NCBI GenBank assembly: GCA_964402325.1
Contig: CAYOBI010000041.1
Coordinates: 1 to 25,027, forward strand
Direction of reading: 5' to 3'
Length of the DNA stretch: 25,027 bases
From: Raineyella sp964402325
Lineage (GTDB): Bacteria; Actinomycetota; Actinomycetes; Propionibacteriales; Propionibacteriaceae
The stretch's first letter is position 1; each line of letters opens with the position of its first letter. This document shows, piece by piece, positions 1-6,999 of this stretch. Both the position numbers and the translations under genes were made by a program. Below the pieces are notes generated by a model. It was not told where the DNA came from. It worked only from the letters and a program-made list of their open reading frames with translations, and made no database searches.

Positions 1-501
1 CTCCCAGTCGGTCGGCACCCACCAGTCGGCCGGGTCGACGAGGCGGACCAGCACGTACCGGTCGGTCCAGGCCGAGTAGGCGCGCAGCGACGTGCGGCCG
101 GTGGTGACGAAGACCCGCTCGCCGAGCTGCCCGGCCACGGTGACGGCCTCGTCGGTGCTGTCCACCCAGTGCCAGTCGTCACGGTCGGGGCGGACCTCCC
201 AGCCGGGCCGCTGCAGCCGCAGCAGCGGGATGCCGGTCGCGCCGTGCGCGGCCGCGGCGTTGGCGCTGATCCGGGCGGCGAACGGGTGGGTCGCGTCGAC
301 CACCGCGGTGATCGCGTGCTCGCGTTCGTACGCCACCAGCCCGTCGACCCCGCCGAAGCCGCCGATCCGGATCTCGCCGGCCGGCAGTGCGGGCGTCGAC
401 ACCCGGCCGGCGAGGGAGGAGATCACCTCGACCCCCTGCTCGACCAGCAGGCCGGCGAGGGCGCGGGCCTCGCGGGTGCCGCCGAGGACCAGGACGGTCA
501 T
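1..501 (-). CDS. cobK: Precorrin-6A reductase CobK, partial (C-terminus outside window)
   Basis: Catalyses the NADPH-dependent reduction of precorrin-6A to precorrin-6B in the aerobic corrin pathway, in the cytoplasm. The 167 visible residues begin MTVLVLGGTREARAL, the family's N-terminal dinucleotide-binding start with its GGT-EAR signature. They continue with DATHPFA near residue 69 and a VFVTTGRTSL segment near residue 130, both typical of CobK/CbiJ. Family members are about 240-250 residues, so roughly the last 80 lie beyond base 1. The ATG at 501 overlaps the cobA stop in ATGA, implying translational coupling at the distal end of the chlID operon. Identity rests on motifs read by eye and is secure; the missing end cannot be checked. 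Confidence 0.93.
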   Translation of the reverse strand, partial: MTVLVLGGTREARALAGLLVEQGVEVISSLAGRVSTPALPAGEIRIGGFGGVDGLVAYEREHAITAVVDATHPFAARISANAAAAHGATGIPLLRLQRPGWEVRPDRDDWHWVDSTDEAVTVAGQLGERVFVTTGRTSLRAYSAWTDRYVLVRLVDPADWWVPTDWE

Positions 502-1511
502 CGCACCAGGCCGCGCGCGGCGAGGTCGCCGGTCCCGGGCAGGTCACCTCCGGCGACGGCACCGATGACGGTGACAGCGGGCGAACCGATGCCGGCCTCC
601 TCGACGGCGTCGGGCAGGTGACCCAGGGTGGAGCGTACGACCCGCTGGCTGGCCAGGCCGGCGTCGGCGACCGTCGCGGCGGGGGTGGTCGGGGCCATCC
701 CGTCCTCGAGCAGCCGGGCGCAGATCCGCCGCAGGGTGTGCACCCCCATCAGAACGACCAGCGTCGTGCCGGCGCGCGCCAGAGCGGCCCAGTCGACGGT
801 GGAGCGGGGGTCGCCGGGCGCGACGTGGCCGGAGACGACGGTGAAGCCCTGGGTGAGCCCGCGGTGGGTGACCGGGATCCCGGCCAGTTCGGGGGCGGCG
901 ATCGAGGAGGTCACGCCGGGCACGACGGTGACCGGGATGCCGGCCCGGGCCAGCGCGACAACCTCCTCCCCGCCCCGACCGAACACGTACGGGTCGCCGC
1001 CCTTGAACCGGACGACGTGCCGGCCGCGCCGGGCCTGGTCGATCAGGACCTGGTTGATGGTCTCCTGGGAGGTCTGCTCGCCGCGCGGGATCTTCGCCAC
1101 GTCGATCACCTCGGCACGGGCGGGGATCTCGGCCAGGCACTCCTGCGGGGCGAGCCGGTCGGTGACGACGACGTCGGCCTCGCGCAGGGCGTGCAACCCG
1201 GCGACGGTGATCAGCCCCGGATCGCCGGGGCCGCCGCCGACCAGGGTGACCCGGCCCTGGCCGGGCACCGGGGCGGGGTCGGTCGCGGGGGCCACCGGGT
1301 GGGGGGCGATGACGAGGTCGTACGACCCCTCGGGGTCGGGGTCGTGGGCGACCAGGCCGCGCTGGACCAGGTCCTTCAGCGCGGTGGGCAGGACCTCGGC
1401 GGAGACGGTGACGTGGGCGCCGTCGCGGACCAGGGCGGCGATGTGGGCCGGCATGGTGGCGTCCAGGCCGGTGACCAGCACCTGCCGGCCGGCGACGTCG
1501 ATCTCAAACAC
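498..1511 (-). CDS. cobA: Uroporphyrinogen-III C-methyltransferase with degenerate CysG-like N-terminal domain
   Basis: Methylates uroporphyrinogen III at C2 and C7 using S-adenosylmethionine, giving precorrin-2, the entry point to corrins. The product is 337 residues. The methyltransferase domain starts near residue 87 with VTLVGGGPGDPG, followed by RFKGGDPYVFGRGGEE, PGVTSSIA and PVTHRG motifs of the SUMT family. Residues 1 to about 75 (for example VAGRQVLVTG and GAHVTVSAEVLP) resemble the Rossmann half of the precorrin-2 dehydrogenase domain of CysG, but the glycine-rich turn reads GLDATM and the rest of that domain is gone. I chose the GTG at 1511, which overlaps the upstream cobB-cobC stop by 8 bases; an ATG at 1619 would lie deep inside that gene. 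M. tuberculosis CysG occupies the same relative position. Precorrin-2 dehydrogenase activity is not expected from this chain. Confidence 0.92.
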   Translation of the reverse strand: MFEIDVAGRQVLVTGLDATMPAHIAALVRDGAHVTVSAEVLPTALKDLVQRGLVAHDPDPEGSYDLVIAPHPVAPATDPAPVPGQGRVTLVGGGPGDPGLITVAGLHALREADVVVTDRLAPQECLAEIPARAEVIDVAKIPRGEQTSQETINQVLIDQARRGRHVVRFKGGDPYVFGRGGEEVVALARAGIPVTVVPGVTSSIAAPELAGIPVTHRGLTQGFTVVSGHVAPGDPRSTVDWAALARAGTTLVVLMGVHTLRRICARLLEDGMAPTTPAATVADAGLASQRVVRSTLGHLPDAVEEAGIGSPAVTVIGAVAGGDLPGTGDLAARGLVR

Positions 1512-3828
1512 GGGCGGCCTCCACGAGGGCATCGGTGACGTCGGGTTCACGGACGGCGACCCGGACCCAGCTGGGGCCCAGTCCGGGGAAGGTGTCACCG
1601 CGCCGCAGCGCGAAACCATTGTCCCGCAGCCGGGCCCGGGTGGACGGATCGTGGGTGTCGGCCAGCACGAACGGGCCGGCGGCCGGGGTGACGACGTCCC
1701 AGCCGAGCCGGGTCAGCGCCTCGACCAGGTGGTCGCGGTTGCTGGCCGTCCGGATCACGGCCAGCTGGGACTCGACCGTCGCCCGGTCGCCGGTGCAGGC
1801 GATCATCGCGGCCAGCGCCGGGGTCGACACCGACCACGGCGGCTGCTGGGCCGCCAGCCGGGCGATCAGCCGCGGGTCGCCGACGACGTAGCCGGCCCGC
1901 AGTCCCGCCAGCCCCCAGGTCTTGGTGAGCGAGCGGACCACCAGCAGGTCGTCCATCCCGGCGTCGATCTGGGTCTCGTGCTCCCCGGGGACGGCGTCCA
2001 TGAACGCCTCGTCGATCACCACGACGCGTCCGGGCCGGGCCAGCCCGCGCAGCGCCTCGCCGTCGTGCAGGACGCTGGTCGGGTTGGTGGGGTTGCCGAT
2101 CAGCAGCAGGTCGGTCTCCGGCAGGGCGTCGACGTCCAGGGTGAACGGCGGGGCCAGCACGTGGCGCCGGGGCGTACGACCCGCGGCGAGCAGTGCCGCC
2201 TCCGGTTCGGTGAACTGTGGATGCACCACCACCGGCCGGTCGCCGGGGACGGCCCGGGCGATCAGGGTGAACGCCTCCGCCCCGCCCGCGGTGGGCAGCA
2301 CCATGTCCGGGGTGACCCCGTGGTGGGCGGCGATCGCCGCCCGGGCCTCCGTCGGGTCCGGGTAGGCGCCGAGGCCGGGCAGGGTCGCGGTGATCGCCTC
2401 GAGCATCCAGTCCGGCGGGCCGGGGAGACGTACGTTGACGGCGAGGTCGACCAGGCCCTCGGCGAGCTCGGTGTCGCCGTGGTGCTTGAGGTCGGGTCGC
2501 GTGGCGGCGTACGCGTGCACGGCGTCGCCGAACTCCTGGGCCAGCTCCGGGGTACCGGCCCAGTGCACGTGCAAGTAGGAGGCGTGCACGTTCGGCGGCA
2601 TCGCCGGGTCGGACGGGGTGGTGGTGGTGCGGTGGAACTCGTGACCGCGGGTGCCGTCGACGTCGCGGTAGCCGAGGACCAGCTTCGGGCCCATCTCGGC
2701 GGTGGCGTCGACCGCGCCGACCATCGGGTGCCCGTCGACCTCGCGGCACAGGTAGAGCAGGCCGGCGCACTCGGCGACGGTCGGGGTGCCGGCGGCGATC
2801 GCGGCGCGGATCGAGTCGATCATCGTGGTGTTGCCGGACAGTCCCTCGGCGTGCACCTCGGGGAAGCCGCCGCCGAGGTAGAGGCCGGCGGTGTCGGGCG
2901 GCAGCGCGGCGTCCTCGAGCGGGTCGAACTCGACCGGCTCGCACCCGGCCGCCTCGAGCAACTCGGTGGTCTCGGCGTAGCGGAAGGTGAACGCGCGCCC
3001 GCCGGCGATCGCCACCCGCGGCCGGGTCGTGGTCTGCGTCGGGTGCACCTCGGCCATCGGGTCCCAGGGGCGGACGGACAGCCGCGGCGCGGTCATCGCG
3101 ATCTTCACCACCCGGGCCAGGTCGACGTTCTCGGCGATCCGCCCGGCCAGGGCGTCCAGGGCCGCCAGCGCCTCGTCCCGCTCGGCGGCGGGCACCAGGC
3201 CGAGGTGGCGCGAGGGCACGTGGATCGCCTCGTCCCGCGGCAGCACGCCGAGGACCGGGATGCCGAGCCGGCGCAGGGCCCGCTTCACCTCGTCGGCGTG
3301 CCGGGGGGAACCGGCCTTGTTGAGGATGATGCCCTCGACCTTCACCCCCTCCTCGAACGCCGCGACGCCGCCGACGGTGGCCGCGACGGTCCGGGAGGCG
3401 TGCGAGATATCGACGGTGAGGATCACCGGGGACTCGGTCAGCTCGACGACGTGCGCGGTCGAGGCGAAGCCCTCGGTCTCCGCCTTGCCGTCGAACAGCC
3501 CCATCACGCCCTCGATGATCGCCAGCCGGGCCGGCGTCGGGTGCTGGGAGCCGTGCAGCAGCAGTGGGGCGATCCGCTCCTCGCCCTGCAGCCAGGGGTC
3601 GAGGTTGCGGCCGGGGCGCCCGGTGGCCAGCGCGTGGTAGCCGGGGTCGATGTAGTCCGGGCCGACCTTGAAGCCGGCCACGTCGATCCCGTACGGCTCG
3701 CGCGACAGGGCGGCCATCAGGCCGGTCGCGACCGTGGTCTTGCCCTGCCCGGAGGCGGGGGCGCCGATCACGACGCGGGCCAGCGGGACGGCGGGGATCT
3801 CGCCGCTCACCATGCGCTGCTCGCTCAC
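1504..3828 (-). CDS. CobB-CobC fusion: cobyrinate a,c-diamide synthase plus CobC aminotransferase-like domain
   Basis: One uninterrupted 774-residue frame. Residues about 15-440 are CobB/CbiA, which amidates the a and c side chains of the corrin using ATP and glutamine: P-loop-like GAPASGQGKTT near residue 22, FKVGPDYIDPG, and a C-terminal glutamine amidotransferase with nucleophile Cys354 in ECAGLLYL and the ASYLHVH histidines. Residues about 449-774 are a PLP-fold CobC domain (Rv2231c type): AVNVRLPGPP, NPTNPTS, VVIDEAF, and PLP lysine Lys636 in SLTKTWGLAGLR. CobC-type enzymes supply the aminopropanol arm or act on nucleotide-loop assembly; which applies here is unclear. The preferred start is GTG 3828, which overlaps the cobO stop in GTGA and follows AGAAGGG nine bases upstream; GTG 3831 and ATG 3813 are alternatives. 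The two domains are normally separate proteins. Confidence 0.92.
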   Translation of the reverse strand: MSEQRMVSGEIPAVPLARVVIGAPASGQGKTTVATGLMAALSREPYGIDVAGFKVGPDYIDPGYHALATGRPGRNLDPWLQGEERIAPLLLHGSQHPTPARLAIIEGVMGLFDGKAETEGFASTAHVVELTESPVILTVDISHASRTVAATVGGVAAFEEGVKVEGIILNKAGSPRHADEVKRALRRLGIPVLGVLPRDEAIHVPSRHLGLVPAAERDEALAALDALAGRIAENVDLARVVKIAMTAPRLSVRPWDPMAEVHPTQTTTRPRVAIAGGRAFTFRYAETTELLEAAGCEPVEFDPLEDAALPPDTAGLYLGGGFPEVHAEGLSGNTTMIDSIRAAIAAGTPTVAECAGLLYLCREVDGHPMVGAVDATAEMGPKLVLGYRDVDGTRGHEFHRTTTTPSDPAMPPNVHASYLHVHWAGTPELAQEFGDAVHAYAATRPDLKHHGDTELAEGLVDLAVNVRLPGPPDWMLEAITATLPGLGAYPDPTEARAAIAAHHGVTPDMVLPTAGGAEAFTLIARAVPGDRPVVVHPQFTEPEAALLAAGRTPRRHVLAPPFTLDVDALPETDLLLIGNPTNPTSVLHDGEALRGLARPGRVVVIDEAFMDAVPGEHETQIDAGMDDLLVVRSLTKTWGLAGLRAGYVVGDPRLIARLAAQQPPWSVSTPALAAMIACTGDRATVESQLAVIRTASNRDHLVEALTRLGWDVVTPAAGPFVLADTHDPSTRARLRDNGFALRRGDTFPGLGPSWVRVAVREPDVTDALVEAARV

Positions 3829-4436
3829 CACTCGATACCCTTCTGGCCCTTGCGGCCCTGGTCGAACGGGTGCTTGACCTTGGTCATCTCGGTGACCAGG
3901 TCGGCCACCTCGAGCACCTCGGGGGCGCAGGCCCGGCCCGTGATCACCACGTGCTGGGTGCCGGGGCGCCCCCGCAGGGTCTCGGCGACGTCGACCGGGT
4001 CGATCCAGCCCCACGTCATCGGATAGGTGAACTCGTCGAGCACGTAGAGCGTGTGGCGCTCGGCGGCCAGCCGGCGCTTGATCTCGGCCCAACCCTCGCG
4101 GGCGGCGAGGGCGTGGTCCTCGGCGGAGCCGTCCTTGCGCGACCACGACCAGCCCGAGCCCATCTTGTGCCACTCGAGCGGGCCGCCCTGCCCGGTGTCG
4201 GCGTGCACGGCGGCGAGGGTCTCGAGGGCGGTCTGCTCGCCGATCCGCCACTTGGCGGACTTGACGAACTGGAAGACGCCGATGTCCCAGCCCTGGTTCC
4301 AGCCGCGCAGGGCCAGGCCGAAGGCCGCGGTCGACTTGCCCTTGCCGGCGCCGGTGTGCACGATCACCAGCGGCTGGTTGCGGCGCTGCCGGGTCGTCAG
4401 CCCGTCGTCGGGCACGTTCAGTGGCTTGCCCTGCAT
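3825..4436 (-). CDS. cobO: Cob(I)yrinic acid a,c-diamide adenosyltransferase CobO
   Basis: Transfers the adenosyl group of ATP to cobalt(I) corrinoids, forming the cobalt-carbon bond of adenosylcobalamin precursors. The 203-residue protein has the CobO/BtuR P-loop VHTGAGKGKSTAAFG (lysines near 32 and 34), then FQFVKSAKWRIGE, the HKMGSGWSW segment, the Walker B-like LYVLDEFTYPM, and VVITGRACAPEVLEVADLVTEM near the C-terminus. Length and motif order match the family. The ATG follows the chlID stop after one base (TGA-C-ATG), and its own stop overlaps the start of cobB-cobC, so it sits inside a tightly coupled operon. The product serves the mutase encoded downstream in this window as well as any other adenosylcobalamin enzymes. 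Confidence 0.97.
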   Translation of the reverse strand: MQGKPLNVPDDGLTTRQRRNQPLVIVHTGAGKGKSTAAFGLALRGWNQGWDIGVFQFVKSAKWRIGEQTALETLAAVHADTGQGGPLEWHKMGSGWSWSRKDGSAEDHALAAREGWAEIKRRLAAERHTLYVLDEFTYPMTWGWIDPVDVAETLRGRPGTQHVVITGRACAPEVLEVADLVTEMTKVKHPFDQGRKGQKGIEW

Positions 4437-4437
4437 G

Positions 4438-6659
4438 TCAGGCGGCCTTTCGTCGTCGGTCGGAGGGGCTGAGACGGTCCTTCACGGTGTCCACGATGGT
4501 ACGACCGGCCGCTGACACTGCGTCCCGGCCGACCTCGCCGAGGTCGACGAGGTCCGCGCCCATTCTGGCGGCCAGTGCGCCGGCCAGGCCCATCCGGAAC
4601 CGGCCGGTCTCGCAGTCGATCACCACGGCGTCGTACGTGGCGAGGTGGGCGGCCACCCGGCGGGCGCGGGGGAGCGCGTCGGGCCCGGCGGTGGCCCGTC
4701 CGTCGGTGACGACGACCAGCAGCGGCCGGCGGCGCGGGTCACGGATCCGTTCCCGGCGCAGCACGTCGGCGGCCATCGCCAGGCCCTCGGCCAGGGGCGT
4801 ACGCCCCCCGGCGGGCAGCTCGTCGAGCCGCCGGGCGGCCGCGTCGACCGAGGAGGTCGGCGGCAGTGCGAGCGTGGCCCCGGTGCCGCGGAAGGTGACC
4901 AGGCCGACCTTGTCACGGCGCTGGTAGGCGTCCAGCAGCAGGCTGAGCACGGCCGTCTTGACCGCCTCCATCCGCCGCCGGGCGGCCATGGAGCCGGACG
5001 CGTCGACGACCAGCAGGACGAGGTTGGACTCCCGGCCCTCGGTGACGGTCCGGCGCAGGTCGCCGGCGATCAGCCGCAGCCTGCCGTCGGAGCGGCCGCG
5101 CAGGGCCTGGTGCGGCGCGGCCGCGCGGATCGTCGCCGGCAGGTGCAGGGTCCGGCCCTCGCGGCCGGCCCCGACCGTACGCCCCTGGTCGGTGATCGCC
5201 CGGGACCGCCGGCCGGCGTCCCCGGAGCCGACCCCGCGCGCCTCCAGCCGGCGGGTGTGGTACGGCTGTCCCGGGGCGGCCAGGACCAGGCGTGGCGCGG
5301 CCCCGTTGTCCGGGCCGTCCGGCGTCTCGGCAGGGTCGCCGGCGCTGTCCCGTGGCGGGGCTGGTGTGGCGTGCGGATCCTCGTCACCGGGCGGGGTGCC
5401 GGGACCCTCCGGGTGGCCCTGGTCGTCGCGGGTGCCGTCGCCGGTGNNNNNNNNNNNNNNNNNNNNNNNNNNNNNNNNNNNNNNNNNNNNNNNNNNNNNN
5501 NNNNNNNNNNNNNNNNNNNNNNNNNNNNNNNNNNNNNNNNNNNNNNCGGGGTGCCGGGACCCTCCGGGTGGCCCTGGTCGTCGCGGGTGCCGTCGCCGGT
5601 GGGGTCGTCCGGGGAGGCCGGCGGCTGCGGGTCGGGGTCGTCCGGGTCGTCGTCGAGGTCGTCGAGGAGACGGTCGAGGAGCTCCTCGTCCAGGCCCGGT
5701 GCGTCGAACGGGTTGCGGCGTCGGCGGTGCGGCAGGGCGAGCCGGGCGGCGGCGCGCAGGTCGTCCTTGGTGACCCGGTCGCGGCCGTTCCAGGCGGCGT
5801 GTGCGGCCGCGGCGCGGGCGGTGACGATGTCGGCGCGCATCCCGTCGACCTCGAAGGCGGCGCAGATCTCGGCGATCTTCAGCAGCGCCCGGTCGCCCAG
5901 GACGACGCCGTCCAGCAGCCCGCGGGCGGCGGCGAGCCGGGCACGGGTGGCCTGCTGCTCGGTGTCGTACGCGGCGGCGAAGCCGTCGGGGTCCAGGTCG
6001 TACGCCAGGCGTCGGCGGACCACTTCGGCGCGGGACGCGGGATCGCGAGGGGCGGCGACCTCGACGGTCAGCCCGAAGCGGTCGAGGAGCTGGGGGCGGA
6101 GCTCGCCCTCCTCCGGGTTCATCGTGCCGACCAGGACGATCCGGGCGGCGTGGGAGATGGAGACGCCGTCGCGTTCGACGGTGTTGCGGCCCATCGCCGC
6201 CGCGTCCAGGAGCAGATCGACGAGGTGGTCGTGCAGCAGGTTGACCTCGTCGACGTACAGCAGGCCGCGGTTGGCGTCGGCGAGCAGACCCGGCTCGTAG
6301 CGGACCCGACCGGCGCCGAGGGCCTGCTCGAGGTCGAGGGAACCGATCACCCGGTCCTCGGTGGCGCCGACCGGCAGCTCGACCAGGCGGGCCGGGCGGG
6401 TCGTGGTCGACGGCGCGGCGTCGTGCGGGCCGTCGGGGCAGCGGGTGTCCGGGGCGGTGGGGTCGCAGCCGAACCGGCAGCCGCTGACCACCTGCTGGGC
6501 GGGCAGCAGCTCCGCGAGGGCGCGGACGGTCGTCGACTTGGCCGTGCCCTTCTCGCCGCGGACCAGGACGCCACCGATGGCCGGGGAGATGGTGGTGAGT
6601 ACCAGTGCCAGGCGCATGTCGTCGGAACCGACGACGGCCGAGAACGGGTAGGTGCGCAA
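4438..6659 (-). CDS. ChlI-ChlD-type chelatase subunit (AAA+ plus VWA), interrupted by an assembly gap
   Basis: Probable ATPase and MIDAS partner of a CobN-type cobaltochelatase, by analogy with the M. tuberculosis Rv2850c neighbourhood. The N-terminal ChlI half begins TYPFSAVVGSDDMRLAL, with Walker A GEKGTAKST at residues 35-43, Walker B LLYVDEVNLL and the VGTMNPEEGELRPQLLDRFG block. An Asp/Pro-rich linker follows, holding the N gap. The C-terminal VWA domain has the MIDAS motif DASGS and TDGRATAGP. As given, the frame is broken by 100 Ns plus a duplicated 55 bases. Removing these 155 bases leaves 2067 bases, 688 codons plus stop, in a single frame with DASGS at 501-505. Start: TTG 6659, five bases after GGAGG; ATG 6617 would cut into the conserved N-terminus. 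CobN is not in the window. I regard the gene as intact. Confidence 0.9.
5392..5601. repeat. Identical 55-base direct repeat bracketing the N run
   Basis: Bases 5392-5446 and 5547-5601 are identical over 55 bases, beginning CGGGGTGCCGGGACC and ending CGTCGCCGGTG, with the Ns exactly between them. The repeat codes for part of the hydrophilic chlID linker. Identity that ends exactly at the gap edges points to two contigs with an overlap that was not merged, rather than a biological repeat. A real tandem repeat in the linker cannot be excluded. Confidence 0.9.
5447..5546. other. Assembly gap of 100 Ns
   Basis: One hundred consecutive Ns within the chlID linker. The round length suggests a placeholder for a gap of unknown size. 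See the flanking 55-base repeat: the true missing length is probably zero or negative. Confidence 0.97.
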
Positions 6660-6726
6660 AGGGGCCTCCGTGCGGGTGCCTCGCCCGCGGTCGTGGGGCG
6701 GGCGTACGGGGGACGTACGACCGGCG

Positions 6727-6806
6727 CCCGGCGATGCCCTGACTCGGCCGACGTGGACCTCACAGTGGCGGGACCGTTCCGGATTCTCACCGGATTCCTC
6801 GCCGGG
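6727..6806 (-). promoter_or_regulatory. Compact (class-II-like) cobalamin riboswitch before chlID
   Basis: Read on the minus strand, the leader carries GGTGAGAATCC and the B12 box CGGTCCCGCCACTGTGA (6776-6760), followed by GAGTCAGGGCATC. An 8-base-pair closing helix, CCCGGCGA (6806-6799) with TCGCCGGG (6734-6727), delimits an aptamer of about 80 bases. The peripheral CACTG...TGGGAAG elements of long cobalamin riboswitches are absent. It probably lowers expression of the corrin operon when cobalamin is plentiful. The 68 bases between aptamer and TTG hold possible hairpins (GCCCGC with GCGGGC; a repeated CGTACG) that may form the switch, but I cannot tell transcriptional from translational control. 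Of the rest of the 6660-6999 intergenic stretch, I see only the two -10 boxes listed separately. Confidence 0.88.
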
Positions 6807-6816
6807 TGCGGGGCTG

Positions 6817-6822
6817 ATCCTA
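6817..6822 (-). promoter_or_regulatory. Putative -10 box (TAGGAT) for the chlID operon
   Basis: TAGGAT on the minus strand ends about 10 bases upstream of the riboswitch closing helix, placing transcription start near 6810. No clear -35 box is visible. The same arrangement occurs before the other two riboswitches here (TAGTGT, TAGCGT). Confidence 0.5.
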
Positions 6823-6958
6823 CCGGTGGCGCGGCCGGCTGCCGAGAGTCTCGCCACCGGGGTGGGACGGGTGCCCGAGCGGCTCCCGGGCCGAGGGTGT
6901 CCGCCCTTGCGAGAGGCGTATTCGAAGAGGTGTTCGAGGCGATGTCGGTGGTCGGTCG

Positions 6959-6964
6959 TAGCGT
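6959..6964 (+). promoter_or_regulatory. Putative -10 box (TAGCGT) for the DUF222-HNH gene
   Basis: TAGCGT lies 35 bases upstream of the ATG at 7000, with a GGGGGAG ribosome-binding site just before the start codon. No convincing -35 element is present. Position and sequence fit an actinobacterial sigma-70-type promoter; evidence is weak. Confidence 0.35.
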
Positions 6965-6999
6965 CAGGGGTGTTCGGGTGACCGGAGCAAGGGGGAGCG

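Noticed and set aside
1509..1619. A longer cobA starting at ATG 1619
   Set aside because: It would overlap the conserved end of the cobB-cobC gene by over 100 bases, and the extra residues match no family; GTG 1511 gives the normal short overlap.
628..4026. A very long open frame on the plus strand opposite the cob genes
   Set aside because: It is antisense to well-recognised corrin enzymes and has low-complexity Arg/Gly/Pro composition with no family motif; such frames are common in GC-rich DNA.
5392..5601. The 55-base direct repeat as a mobile-element or recombination footprint
   Set aside because: Both copies end exactly at the N run and no element lies between; an unmerged contig overlap is simpler.
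4438..6659. chlID as a frameshifted pseudogene
   Set aside because: The break coincides exactly with the Ns and the duplicated 55 bases; removing them restores one frame with all motifs.
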